Shown here one piece after another: positions 32,817 to 40,853 of a stretch of 64,000 nucleotides of DNA. The position numbers and the translations under genes were made by a program. Below the pieces are notes generated by a model, which made no database searches, was not told where the DNA came from, and saw only the letters and a list, made by a program, of their open reading frames with translations. Source of the DNA: Streptomyces sp. CB03234 (GTDB lineage Bacteria; Actinomycetota; Actinomycetes; Streptomycetales; Streptomycetaceae); assembly GCF_001905885.1 (NCBI RefSeq), contig NZ_LIYH01000003.1, positions 868,001 to 932,000 of the forward strand, in the 5' to 3' direction. The stretch's first letter is position 1, and the number at the start of each line of letters is the position of its first letter.

Positions 32817-34209
32817 CCGATTCGGGCTGGGTGCGCGGGACGCTGACCGTGACGCGCAGGCCGTGCGGCTCGTGGTGGGAGTACGCGATCGAGCCGCCAC
32901 CCGCCGCGAGCAGGGCGCGCGAGATGGACAGGCCGAGGCCCGAGCCCTTGACGTTCTGGTGCCGGTTGCTGCGCCAGAAGCGGTCGCCGACGCGCGCCAG
33001 TTCCTCGTCGGTCAGGCCGGGGCCGCGGTCCGTGACCACGATCGTGGAGGTGTCGCCGTCGGCGGCGACGGTCACGGTGACCTCCTCCCCGGCCGGGGTG
33101 AACTTCAGCGCGTTGTCGATCACGGCGTCGAGGGCGCTGGAGAGCGCCACCGGGTCGGCCCAGGCGGTGACGGCCGAGCCGCACCCGGTCAGGCGGACGC
33201 CCTTCTCGTCGGCGAGCGGCCGCCAGGCGGCGACGCGCTCGCCGGCCAGCTCGCCGATGTCGGTGAGCCTCAGGTCGGCGGGGGCGTGCTCGGCCAGGGC
33301 GAGGTCCAGCAGGTCGTCGAGGACCTGGGCCAGGCGCTTGCCCTCGGTGCGTACGGAGGCGATCTCCTCGTTGCCGGGCGGCAGTTCCAGCGCGAGGAGC
33401 TCGATGCGCAGCAGGAGCGCGGCGAGCGGGTTGCGCAGCTGGTGCGAGGCGTCGGCGACGAAGGCGCGCTGTTGCTCCAGCACCTCTTCGACGTTGTCCG
33501 CCATCTCGTTGAACGACCGGGCCAGGCGGCGCAGTTCCGGGGGGCCGCCGGCCGCCGCGACCCGGGAGTTCATCCGGCCGGTCGCGATGTCGTGCGTTGC
33601 CGCGTCCAGGATCCGGACGGGCTTGAGCACCCACCCGGTGAGCCGGAACGCCGCGCCGACCGCCAGCAGCATCGCCGCGACCTCTCCGGCGGCGATCAGC
33701 AGCCAGCCATGCAGGATGCGCGAGCGCAGCTGGCCGGTGGGCGAGTCGGTGAGCACGACGGCGACGACGTCTCCGTCCCGTACGACCGGTGAGGCCACCG
33801 CGAGCCGGGCGTGCGGCTGCCAGGGCCAGACCTGGGGCGGGTCGTGGCTGCGGCGGCCCAGCAGGGCCTCGCGGAAGGCGCGGCGGGGCTCGCCGCTCTC
33901 GGGGACGTCCCAGTCCTTGGGGGCGCGGGCCATGGCGGTGGTGTCGCGGTAGAAGACGCCGACCTCGATCCCGTACACCTCGTGGTAGCGGACCAGTTCG
34001 CCCTGGAGGGTGGACTGCCGCTCGTCTATGCCGGCGCCGCGCTCGGTGACGAACTGGGCGAGTGCCGCGAAACGGGCGGTGTCGTCGATCCGGTCGACGA
34101 CGACGGTCTGCTGCTGGGCGGCGGCGAGGCTGGCCGCGAGCGGGAAGCCGAGCGCCAGCAGCACGCCCGCCATGAGGACGAGGAGCAGCGGGAGCAGGCG
34201 GGTGCGCAC
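32806..34209 (-). CDS. gluK: Sensor histidine kinase of the glutamate two-component system (GluK type)
   Basis: 467 residues, GTG start. The first membrane span is at about residues 4-30, an extracytoplasmic sensor region covers about 31-160, and a second span is near 165-190 (GWLLIAAGEVAAMLLAVGAAF). HAMP lies near 195-245; the HisKA phospho-site is in VADASHQLRNPLAALL; HATPase motifs are DNALKFT (N box), DRGPGLT (G1) and GSGLGLSI (G2). From synteny with S. coelicolor it is GluK, which with GluR controls glutamate uptake. It starts 15 bp after the gluR stop codon on the same strand, so the pair is coupled. Confidence 0.85.
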   Translation of the reverse strand: MRTRLLPLLLVLMAGVLLALGFPLAASLAAAQQQTVVVDRIDDTARFAALAQFVTERGAGIDERQSTLQGELVRYHEVYGIEVGVFYRDTTAMARAPKDWDVPESGEPRRAFREALLGRRSHDPPQVWPWQPHARLAVASPVVRDGDVVAVVLTDSPTGQLRSRILHGWLLIAAGEVAAMLLAVGAAFRLTGWVLKPVRILDAATHDIATGRMNSRVAAAGGPPELRRLARSFNEMADNVEEVLEQQRAFVADASHQLRNPLAALLLRIELLALELPPGNEEIASVRTEGKRLAQVLDDLLDLALAEHAPADLRLTDIGELAGERVAAWRPLADEKGVRLTGCGSAVTAWADPVALSSALDAVIDNALKFTPAGEEVTVTVAADGDTSTIVVTDRGPGLTDEELARVGDRFWRSNRHQNVKGSGLGLSISRALLAAGGGSIAYSHHEPHGLRVTVSVPRTQPESARA

Positions 34210-34224
34210 AGGGTCTTCAGGGCG

Positions 34225-34953
34225 TTACGCGGCCGGCGCGACCAGGCGGTAGCCGACGCCGCGCACGGTCTCGATGAGGGCGGGCATCCGCAGCTTGGCG
34301 CGCAGGGACGCCACATGCACCTCCAGGGTGCGGCCGGTCCCCTCCCAGCTGGTGCGCCAGACCTCGCTGATGATCTGCTCCCGCCGGAAGACGACGCCGG
34401 GCCGCTGCGCGAGCAGGGCGAGCAGGTCGAACTCCTTGCGGGTGAGCTGGACCTCCGTTCCCGCCACGCTGACCCGGCGGGTGGGCAGCTCGATGGTGAC
34501 GGAGCCGAGCCGCAGCGGCGCCGCCTCGTCCGTACCACCCGTACCGCCCGTACCGCCGCTGTCGTCGGTGTCCGCGGGGCCCGAGCGGCGGCTGACGGCG
34601 TGGATGCGGGCGAGCAACTCGCCCGTGTCGTACGGCTTGACGACGTAGTCGTCGGCGCCGAGGTTGAGCCCGTGGATCCGGGAGCGGACGTCGGCCCGCG
34701 CGGTGACCATGATCACCGGCGTGGAGGTGAGCTTCCGGATCTTGCCGCACACCTGGTAGCCGTCCTGATCGGGCAGGCCGAGGTCGAGGAGTACGACGCC
34801 GAAGGGGGCCCGTCCGGCGTTGGCGGCGGGCAGCACGGCCTGGAGCGCCTCCTCGCCGTTGCGGGCGTGGGTGACCTCGAACCCGTGCTTCTTGAGGATC
34901 GCGGACAGGGCCGCGGCGACATGGTCGTCGTCCTCGACGAGCAGCAGTCTCAT
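34225..34953 (-). CDS. gluR: OmpR-family response regulator (GluR type)
   Basis: 242 residues from the ATG giving MRLLLVEDDD, which has GGAGGGG about 6 nt upstream; in-frame ATGs further upstream lack a ribosome site. The receiver domain has acidic residues EDDD, the phospho-aspartate in LLDLGLPDQDG, conserved T in MVTARAD and K in DDYVVKPYD. The C-terminal winged helix has LTRKEFDLLALLAQRPG and VHVASLRAKL. The linker carries a short GGTGGTGG repeat. It is divergent from gluA; by homology it should regulate the gluABCD promoter in the 284-bp spacer. Confidence 0.87.
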   Translation of the reverse strand: MRLLLVEDDDHVAAALSAILKKHGFEVTHARNGEEALQAVLPAANAGRAPFGVVLLDLGLPDQDGYQVCGKIRKLTSTPVIMVTARADVRSRIHGLNLGADDYVVKPYDTGELLARIHAVSRRSGPADTDDSGGTGGTGGTDEAAPLRLGSVTIELPTRRVSVAGTEVQLTRKEFDLLALLAQRPGVVFRREQIISEVWRTSWEGTGRTLEVHVASLRAKLRMPALIETVRGVGYRLVAPAA

Positions 34954-35237
34954 GGCCCCCCTCCGAAAGGTGCGATCGCTTCGGTGACCATACGGCCACT
35001 TGGGCATGAACGCCGATGCACGGCCCGCCAGTCAAGAGGGTTCCGGGCGCATCGGGGTTTCCGTTATGCACCCGTACTCCGGACCGCCGTCCCTGGGCCG
35101 CCCCGGGCCCGTCCCGTTCACGCATAGTGTCCGGTTGCAGCCGGATCGTTATGCTCAATTTCCGCTCAGATGTAATGACGCTGGTCGCACTGCGTGATTA
35201 GTGTCCTCCCAACCGAGGAGGACGGAGCAAGAAGCCG
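34954..35237. promoter_or_regulatory. Divergent control region between gluR and gluA
   Basis: 284 bp without a gene. The 35140-35205 part is the only A+T-rich stretch (GGATCGTTATGCTCAATTT and a following ATGTAATGACG) and is the likely promoter zone of gluABCD. An imperfect inverted repeat TGACGC-N10-GCGTGA lies at 35176-35197, about 40 bp before gluA, and is a possible binding site. I cannot assign -10/-35 boxes with confidence. Confidence 0.4.
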
Positions 35238-36023
35238 ATGAGCGGAGTGTCAGTGACCAAGGGCGCGGAGGACGCCGTACCGACGGCGAGCGACCTGGTC
35301 GTGCTGAGCAACGTCAACAAGCACTTCGGCGCGCTGCATGTGCTCCAGGACATCGACCTGACCATCGCCCGTGGCGAGGTCGTGGTCGTCATCGGACCGT
35401 CCGGGTCCGGCAAGTCCACGCTGTGCCGCACCATCAACCGCCTGGAGACGATCGACTCGGGCAGCATCACCATCGACGGCAAGCCGCTGCCACAGGAGGG
35501 CAAGGAGCTCGCCCGGCTGCGCGCCGACGTCGGCATGGTCTTCCAGTCGTTCAACCTCTTCGCGCACAAGACGGTGCTGGAGAACGTCATGCTGGGCCAG
35601 GTCAAGGTCCGCAAGGCGGACAAGAAGGCCGCGGAGCAGAAGGCCCGGACGCTGCTCGACCGGGTGGGCGTCGGCTCCCAGGCCGACAAGTACCCGGCGC
35701 AGCTGTCCGGCGGGCAGCAGCAGCGCGTCGCGATCGCCCGGGCCCTGGCGATGGACCCGAAGGTGATGCTCTTCGACGAGCCCACGTCGGCGCTCGACCC
35801 CGAGATGATCAACGAGGTCCTCGAGGTCATGCAGCAGCTGGCGCGGGACGGGATGACGATGATCGTCGTCACCCACGAGATGGGCTTCGCCCGGTCCGCC
35901 GCGAACCGGGTCGTCTTCATGGCGGACGGCCGGATCGTCGAAGAGGCGACGCCGGAGCAGTTCTTCAGCAGTCCGCGCAGCGACCGGGCCAAGGACTTCC
36001 TGTCGAAGATCCTGCACCACTGA
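35238..36023 (+). CDS. gluA: Glutamate ABC transporter ATP-binding protein
   Basis: 261 residues. ATPase of a polar amino-acid importer. Walker A GPSGSGKS near residues 54-61, Q-loop VFQSFNLFAHKT, signature LSGGQQQRVAIARAL, Walker B VMLFDEPTSALDPE, and the switch His in VVTHEMGFA. ATG start with GGAG about 9 nt upstream, after a GAGGAGGAC tract. First gene of gluABCD; gluB follows after 75 bp (ATG at 36099). Substrate assignment rests on synteny with the S. coelicolor glutamate uptake operon and the adjacent gluRK pair. Confidence 0.92.
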   Translation: MSGVSVTKGAEDAVPTASDLVVLSNVNKHFGALHVLQDIDLTIARGEVVVVIGPSGSGKSTLCRTINRLETIDSGSITIDGKPLPQEGKELARLRADVGMVFQSFNLFAHKTVLENVMLGQVKVRKADKKAAEQKARTLLDRVGVGSQADKYPAQLSGGQQQRVAIARALAMDPKVMLFDEPTSALDPEMINEVLEVMQQLARDGMTMIVVTHEMGFARSAANRVVFMADGRIVEEATPEQFFSSPRSDRAKDFLSKILHH

Positions 36024-36098
36024 ACGGATCCCACCGTCCCGCGTACCAGCGGCGGTGACGACGACGACCTACGAACCACGACATAAGGGATGTTCACC

Positions 36099-37019
36099 AT
36101 GAAGCTCCGCAAGACGGCCGCGCTGGCCGTTGCTGTGCTCGCGCTGACCGCGACCGCCTGTGGTGGCAAGGAGGGCTCCGCGGGCGACAAGCCGGGCGGC
36201 GTCCAGCCCGGCGCCACCAACGCGCCGGCCCTGCCGAAGTACGTCGTCGCCACGGGCGTCACCCTGGACTCGCCGACGTTCAAGGCCGCCAAGGAGCGCG
36301 GCAAGCTGATCATCGGTTCCAAGGCGGACCAGCCGTACCTCGGCTTCGAGGACCAGGCCACCAAGAAGCGCTCCGGCTTCGACGTCGAGATCGCCAAGAT
36401 GATCGCCGCCGACCTGGGCTTCACCGAGTCCCAGATCGAGTGGAAGACGGTCGACTCCAGCACCCGTGAGACCGCCATCTCCAAGGGCCAGGTCGACTAC
36501 TACGTCGGTACCTACACGATCAACGACAAGCGCAAGGCGCTGGTCGGCTTCGCGGGCCCGTACTACAAGGCCGGCGCCGACCTCCTGGTCCGCAAGGACG
36601 ACACCTCGATCACCGGCCCGGAGACCGTCAAGGGCAAGAAGGTCTGCTCCATCACGGGCTCCACGCCGCTGCAGGAGATCAAGCAGCCGAAGTACGGCGC
36701 CGAGACCACCGAGCTCGGCAAGTACTCGGACTGCGTCCAGCAGCTGCTCACCAAGCAGGTCGACGCGGTGACGACGGACGACGCGATCCTCAAGGGGTAC
36801 GCCGCCCAGAACCCGACCAAGCTGAAGGTCGTCGGCAAGCCGTTCACGCAGGAGCCGTACGGCATCGGCATGAACAAGGAGGACAAGGTCCTGCGCGACG
36901 CGGTCAACGACGCGCTGGAGAAGCGGATCCAGGACGGCACGTACAAGAAGATCTACGAGGCCACCCTCGGTCTGTCCGGCTCGGCCTACACCGCGCCGCC
37001 GGCGCTCGAGCGCTACTGA
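36099..37019 (+). CDS. gluB: Glutamate-binding lipoprotein
   Basis: 306 residues from the ATG giving MKLRKTAALAVAVLALTATAC, which places the lipobox Cys at residue 21; an ATG three codons earlier (36090) also exists. AAGGG lies about 9 nt upstream. A family 3 solute-binding protein: GKLIIGSKADQPYLGFED, SGFDVEIAKMIAADLGF, VDYYVGTYTINDKRKA, FAGPYYKAGADLLV. Extracellular, membrane-anchored receptor delivering glutamate to GluC/GluD. A strong hairpin just after the stop codon probably protects this mRNA segment, giving more binding protein than permease. Confidence 0.9.
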   Translation: MKLRKTAALAVAVLALTATACGGKEGSAGDKPGGVQPGATNAPALPKYVVATGVTLDSPTFKAAKERGKLIIGSKADQPYLGFEDQATKKRSGFDVEIAKMIAADLGFTESQIEWKTVDSSTRETAISKGQVDYYVGTYTINDKRKALVGFAGPYYKAGADLLVRKDDTSITGPETVKGKKVCSITGSTPLQEIKQPKYGAETTELGKYSDCVQQLLTKQVDAVTTDDAILKGYAAQNPTKLKVVGKPFTQEPYGIGMNKEDKVLRDAVNDALEKRIQDGTYKKIYEATLGLSGSAYTAPPALERY

Positions 37020-37038
37020 TCGCCCCGCTTCACGACGA

Positions 37039-37069
37039 AGCGCCCCGTACCTGATGCGTACGGGGCGCT
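37039..37069 (+). terminator. Intra-operon hairpin between gluB and gluC
   Basis: AGCGCCCCGTAC and GTACGGGGCGCT form a perfect 12-bp stem with a 7-nt loop, 20 bp after the gluB stop codon. In binding-protein transporters such hairpins commonly stabilise the upstream message or partly terminate transcription. Confidence 0.75.
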
Positions 37070-37302
37070 CCGCCGCCCGTGCTTGGCGCGCGGCGCCCTC
37101 TGCCCCGTAGGCACGTCGACCGCACGCCCCACGCCCCACGCACCGCACGCACCCCACGCACGCCGTACCGCACGCACGCTGTACCTCGCACACGCTGCCC
37201 CGCAAGCACCCTGCCCCTCACGCGCCCCGTACCCCGCACACCACGCACCTTGCCTCGCACGCACCTTGACCGCCAGCCGCTGACCGCCGACGCGGAGACC
37301 CC
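37070..37302. repeat. C-rich spacer with degenerate CGCAC/CCCGCAC repeats before gluC
   Basis: The 283-bp gluB-gluC gap is unusually long for an operon. After the hairpin it is strand-asymmetric, nearly free of internal hairpins and built from units such as CGCACGCAC, CCCGCACAC and CCCCACGCAC. No gene is visible. It could be unstructured RNA (for example a rut-like, C-rich stretch for Rho) between the hairpin and gluC. Confidence 0.5.
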
Positions 37303-37950
37303 ATGAACGTACTGCTCGACCACTTCTCAGAGTTCCGCGACGGCTTCATAGGAACCGTGTCGATCACCGCCGTCAGCACCGCCATCGCGCTGGTCCTCGG
37401 CATCGCCATCGCCGGTTGCCGGGTCTCCCCCGTCCCGCCGCTGCGCTGGTTCGGCACGGCGTGGGTCACCCTGCTGCGCAACACTCCACTGACGCTGCTG
37501 TTCCTGGTGACGACGTTCGTGGTGCCCGAGATCCTCTTCCCGGGCATGAGCGCCTTCGTCCTCGCCTCGATCGCACTCGGCTTCTACACCTCCTCGTTCA
37601 TCTGCGAGGCGGTCCGCTCCGGCATCAACACGGTGCCGCTCGGCCAGGCCGAGGCTGCCCGCTCCCTCGGCATGACGTTCTCGCAGACGCTGCGGATGAT
37701 CGTGCTGCCCCAGGCCACCCGTACCGTGCTGCCGCCGCTGAGCTCGATCCTCATCGCGCTCACCAAGAACTCGGCCATCGCGGGCGCCTTCAGCGTCACC
37801 GAACTCTTCGGCTGGCAGAAGCTGATGAGCGAAGAGGGCTACGACATCATCCCCATCTTCGTCTGGGTCTCCCTCGCCTACCTGGTGGTCACCTTCTCCA
37901 TCAGTGGTGTCTTCCGATTCCTTGAGCGCCGCCTGGAGGTCGCCCGATGA
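37303..37950 (+). CDS. gluC: Glutamate ABC transporter permease
   Basis: 215 residues, about five membrane spans. HisM/GlnP-type permease: the EAA loop is in GQAEAARSLGMTFSQTLRMI, and LRNTPLTLLFLV marks TM2-3. ATG start. It ends four bases into gluD (ATGA overlap), indicating translational coupling. It forms the membrane heterodimer with GluD, driven by GluA. Confidence 0.92.
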   Translation: MNVLLDHFSEFRDGFIGTVSITAVSTAIALVLGIAIAGCRVSPVPPLRWFGTAWVTLLRNTPLTLLFLVTTFVVPEILFPGMSAFVLASIALGFYTSSFICEAVRSGINTVPLGQAEAARSLGMTFSQTLRMIVLPQATRTVLPPLSSILIALTKNSAIAGAFSVTELFGWQKLMSEEGYDIIPIFVWVSLAYLVVTFSISGVFRFLERRLEVAR

Positions 37951-38861
37951 GCGCCAGCGTTCTCTTCGACGCCCCCGGCCCCAAGGCCGTCATCCGCAAC
38001 CGCGTCTACGCCGTCCTCGGCACCGCCGCCATCGTGGGGCTGCTCGCCGTCGTGATCATGCGGCTGGGCGACAAGGGGCACCTCGCCCCCGAGATGTGGG
38101 ACATCTTCAACTACGCCGGTATCCGGCAGAACATCGCCGACGCCATCCTCGCCACCCTGAAGGCCTTCGGCATCGCGGCCGTCGGCTCACTCGTGCTGGG
38201 CGTGCTGCTGGCCGTCGCACGGCTCTCCGACCACAAGCCGGTCCGGTGGCTGGCGACCGGCTTCATCGAGCTGTTCCGCTCCATCCCGCTGCTGATCACG
38301 ATCTACGCCGTTTGGGTCGGTTTCCTGACCGACTACTCGATGTGGGCGCTGGCGGTCGGCCTGTCGATCTACAACGGCTGCGTCCAGGCCGAGGTGCTGC
38401 GCGCCGGCGTCAACTCCGTGCCGAAGGGCCAGCGGGAAGCCGCGTACGCGCTCGGCATGAGCAAGACGCAGGTCATGACGACCGTGCTGATGCCGCAGGC
38501 CGTCCGGGCGATGCTGCCGACGATCATCAGCCAGCTGGTGGTGACCCTCAAGGACACCTCGCTCGGCTTCATCATCCTGTACCCCGAGCTGCTCCAGACG
38601 GCCCGGCTGATCGCCTCCAACACGCAGGTCAACGGCATGTACCCGTACGTGTCGACGATCGTGGTGATCGGCGCCATCTACGTCGCGATGTGCCTGGCGC
38701 TGTCCGCGCTCGCGACCTGGATCGAGAAGCGCGGGCGCCGCGCCAAGACGGGCATCGGACCGGCCGACCCGGCCGGTAGCGCGGCCGTGCTGGCCGGCGA
38801 TGCCGGTAACGCGGCGGGGCTCGGCACCTTCCCCGACGCGCCAGGGCCCACGAAGGACTGA
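37947..38861 (+). CDS. gluD: Glutamate ABC transporter permease
   Basis: 304 residues. The second HisM/GlnP-type permease, with EAA loop GQREAAYALGMSKTQVMTTV and LFRSIPLLITIYAVWVGF. The N-terminal 30 residues and a C-terminal tail of about 45 residues (Ala/Gly/Pro-rich) are cytoplasmic. ATG start inside the gluC stop. A 15-bp UUCG-capped hairpin ends the operon 36 bp downstream. Confidence 0.92.
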   Translation: MSASVLFDAPGPKAVIRNRVYAVLGTAAIVGLLAVVIMRLGDKGHLAPEMWDIFNYAGIRQNIADAILATLKAFGIAAVGSLVLGVLLAVARLSDHKPVRWLATGFIELFRSIPLLITIYAVWVGFLTDYSMWALAVGLSIYNGCVQAEVLRAGVNSVPKGQREAAYALGMSKTQVMTTVLMPQAVRAMLPTIISQLVVTLKDTSLGFIILYPELLQTARLIASNTQVNGMYPYVSTIVVIGAIYVAMCLALSALATWIEKRGRRAKTGIGPADPAGSAAVLAGDAGNAAGLGTFPDAPGPTKD

Positions 38862-38897
38862 CGGTATGTGACATCATCCGGGTGTCTTGCACGGTGT

Positions 38898-38931
38898 ACG
38901 GGGGCAGTGGCGTTCGCGCCGCTGCCCCCGT
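38898..38931 (+). terminator. UUCG-capped hairpin ending gluABCD
   Basis: ACGGGGGCAGTGGCG and CGCCGCTGCCCCCGT form a 15-bp stem with one G-U pair, closed by a TTCG tetraloop. Very stable; no T-tract follows, as often in Streptomyces. Confidence 0.85.
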
Positions 38932-39056
38932 CACTTGACGCAAGCAGCGGCAGTGGGTTGCATACGTTCTGTGATCACGTCGCGTCGGGCTCCAGCCGAA
39001 CTGTCCCGTGTTTCCCCTGCTCACCGCATGGCCGTACGGGCCTCAGGAGCCACGTC

Positions 39057-40655
39057 GTGGACCCGGTGATCGTGGTCGGCGCCGGTCCGGTCGGGCTGGC
39101 GCTCTCCCTCGCCCTGGCCGCGCAGGGCGTACCCTCCGTCGTCCTCGACGAGGGCCCCGGCAAGGACGAGCCGCGCGCCGCGCGCACCGCCGTACTGCGC
39201 CCGGACACGGCGGCGTTCGTGGAGCGTCTCGGCTGCGCCACCGTACGGGACGAGGGGGCGCGGTGGACCGGCTGGCGGTCGATGCGCCGCCGGCAGCATA
39301 TGCGGCACGTCGAGTTCGGCCTGGACGCCCCGTCGCCGCTGCACATCCCGCAGCACGCCCTGACGCGCGGGCTCCGGGAGGCCATCGCCGCGCTCCCGGA
39401 CCCGGAACTGGTGCGGGTGGTCACGCACAGCCGCCTGGACGGTATCGAGCAGGACGCGCACGGCGTCACCGCGCACACGCGCGGGCCCGGTGCGACCTGG
39501 TGGCGCGGCAGTCACCTGGTCGGCTGCGACGGGGCCCGCTCGACCGTGCGCAAGCTGCTGGGCGTCCGTTTCCCGGGGCGTACGGCGGTGGAACGGCACG
39601 CGGTGGCCGCCCTGCACGCCGAACTGCCCTGGCCCGACGAGGCCCTGCTGCACCGTCAGCCGCCGTGGCGGGGCGTGGGCGAGGAGGTCACGGCCCGGCC
39701 GCTGCCGGACGGCGCGTGGCGGCTGGACTGGCTGCTGCCGCCGCGCGGCGACCTGGTGACGCCCGACGCGCTGGTGTCCCGGATCCGCGAGACGCTGGCC
39801 GGCTGGTGCGGTGCGACACCGGCGTACGACCTGGTCGACACCGGCGTCTACACGCTGCACCACCGGCTCGCGAAGCGGTGGCGCGTGGAGCGGGCCTTCC
39901 TCGCTGGGGACGCCGCCCACCTGCTGGGCGCGCTCGGTACGCAGGGGCTGGACGAGGGGCTGCGGGACGTCGAGAACCTGGCGTGGAAGCTGGCGCTGGC
40001 CTGGCGCCACGGGGCGTCGGAGGCGCTGCTGGACAGCTACCAGGCCGAGCGGCGCACGGCGGTCGCGGCCCGGCTGCGGGCGGCCGACCAGTCGTTGCCG
40101 GTGCTGCGCGGTGCGGGCGGGCTGCGGACGTATCTGCGGGGCGGTGGGCATGACGCCCTGCTGATGGACGGTCACGTGGGGCGCGGCCCGCTCGGTGCGC
40201 CGCCCGCGTACCCGCACTCCCCCCTCGCGCCTCCGTACGCCGAGGCGCACACGGGCGTCGGTACGCCGCCGGGTGCGCCGGTCGCGGACGTGCGGGTCAC
40301 GGCTCCGGAGGACGGCACGACCGCGCGGCTGCGGGACCGGCTGGGCCGGGGCAGGCTCCTGGCGGTGCTGGTCGCGCCGGGTACGGGGGTGTGGGACCGG
40401 CGGCACTGGATGTCCGCGGGCGTGATGCCCCGGCTGGTGGAGGCGGTGGCCGGTCTTCCGGTCGAGGGGGAGGTGCTGGTCACGGAGGCGTACCCCGGGG
40501 CGGCCGCGCACACCGTACTGCTGGTGCGGCCCGACGGGCATCTGGCGGCGGCCTTCACCGGGGTCCGGCCGGCGGAACTGCACGCCGCGGCCGACGCGGT
40601 GCGCGGCGGTGCGCCGTCGCCCGAGCACAGCGACCGGACGGCCGACGTCAATTGA
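39057..40655 (+). CDS. FAD-dependent aromatic-type monooxygenase
   Basis: 532 residues from the GTG preceded by AGGAG at 8 nt; the upstream in-frame extension overlaps the terminator region and is not used. PheA/TfdB/MhpA-like flavin hydroxylase: dinucleotide-binding VIVVGAGPVGLALSLALAAQ at the N-terminus, VGCDGARSTVRKLLG (DG motif), and FLAGDAAHLLGALGTQGLDEG with the GD motif. The C-terminal 130 residues form the thioredoxin-like domain of this class. The usual RMPPxGGxG segment reads LLGALGTQG, so it is divergent. It is a single gene between the glu operon and the cysteine operon, with no pathway context. Substrate unknown. Confidence 0.85.
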   Translation: MDPVIVVGAGPVGLALSLALAAQGVPSVVLDEGPGKDEPRAARTAVLRPDTAAFVERLGCATVRDEGARWTGWRSMRRRQHMRHVEFGLDAPSPLHIPQHALTRGLREAIAALPDPELVRVVTHSRLDGIEQDAHGVTAHTRGPGATWWRGSHLVGCDGARSTVRKLLGVRFPGRTAVERHAVAALHAELPWPDEALLHRQPPWRGVGEEVTARPLPDGAWRLDWLLPPRGDLVTPDALVSRIRETLAGWCGATPAYDLVDTGVYTLHHRLAKRWRVERAFLAGDAAHLLGALGTQGLDEGLRDVENLAWKLALAWRHGASEALLDSYQAERRTAVAARLRAADQSLPVLRGAGGLRTYLRGGGHDALLMDGHVGRGPLGAPPAYPHSPLAPPYAEAHTGVGTPPGAPVADVRVTAPEDGTTARLRDRLGRGRLLAVLVAPGTGVWDRRHWMSAGVMPRLVEAVAGLPVEGEVLVTEAYPGAAAHTVLLVRPDGHLAAAFTGVRPAELHAAADAVRGGAPSPEHSDRTADVN

Positions 40656-40658
40656 CGT
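40645..40658. promoter_or_regulatory. 14-bp perfect palindrome overlapping -35 of the cysteine operon
   Basis: ACGTCAATTGACGT reads the same on both strands. It covers the last codons and stop of the monooxygenase gene and the TTGACG -35 element of the promoter that follows, so a protein bound here would block the promoter. No family can be assigned. Confidence 0.55.
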
Positions 40659-40683
40659 GATGGGGAGTACGTGCTGTACTCCC
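40652..40683 (+). promoter_or_regulatory. Promoter and inverted repeat of the cysteine-catabolism operon
   Basis: TTGACG (40652-40657), 17-bp spacer, TGTACT (40675-40680): a good housekeeping-type promoter. The expected start point, about 7 nt downstream, coincides with the A of the ATG at 40688, predicting a leaderless transcript. GGGAGTAC-N5-GTACTCCC (40663-40683) is a perfect 8-bp inverted repeat over the -10 region and may be an operator. Confidence 0.65.
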
Positions 40684-40687
40684 GATC

Positions 40688-40774
40688 ATGAACGGCACCG
40701 ATGTGCGCCTGTGGCGGAGGGTCCATATGGACCTGGTCCGCTATGCGGGCTGCGTGTGTCGTCGGTCCTGCTGA
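40688..40774 (+). CDS. Cysteine-rich leader peptide (28 aa), putative attenuator ORF
   Basis: 28 codons, ATG to TGA. The product has the actinomycete leader pattern: RR-x-H-x-DL-x-R in the middle (LWRRVHMDLVR) and Cys-rich end CVCRRSC immediately before the stop. It starts within 8 bp of the predicted -10 element, so it is probably translated from a leaderless mRNA. It precedes cysteine dioxygenase by 79 bp, and a terminator-like hairpin lies in between. In mycobacteria polycysteine leaderless ORFs are known to sense cysteine supply by ribosome stalling; the same role is inferred here. NCBI annotates similar short ORFs in Streptomyces as putative leader peptides. Confidence 0.78.
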   Translation: MNGTDVRLWRRVHMDLVRYAGCVCRRSC

Positions 40775-40791
40775 ACTCGCTCTTTTCCCTT

Positions 40792-40817
40792 ACGCGCCGT
40801 TTCGCCGTGCGCGTTTT
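40792..40817 (+). terminator. Candidate attenuator hairpin after the leader ORF
   Basis: ACGCGC and GCGCGT pair around an 11-nt loop and run directly into TTTT, giving the classic intrinsic-terminator shape 18 nt after the leader stop codon and about 40 nt before the dioxygenase start. I could not model the competing antiterminator fold. Confidence 0.55.
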
Positions 40818-40853
40818 CCGCGACTTCATGTCCAGGACCCAGGACGGTTTCCC

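Noticed and set aside
33811..35127. 438-codon plus-strand frame opposite gluK-gluR
   Set aside because: Antisense to a complete kinase-regulator pair with all catalytic motifs.
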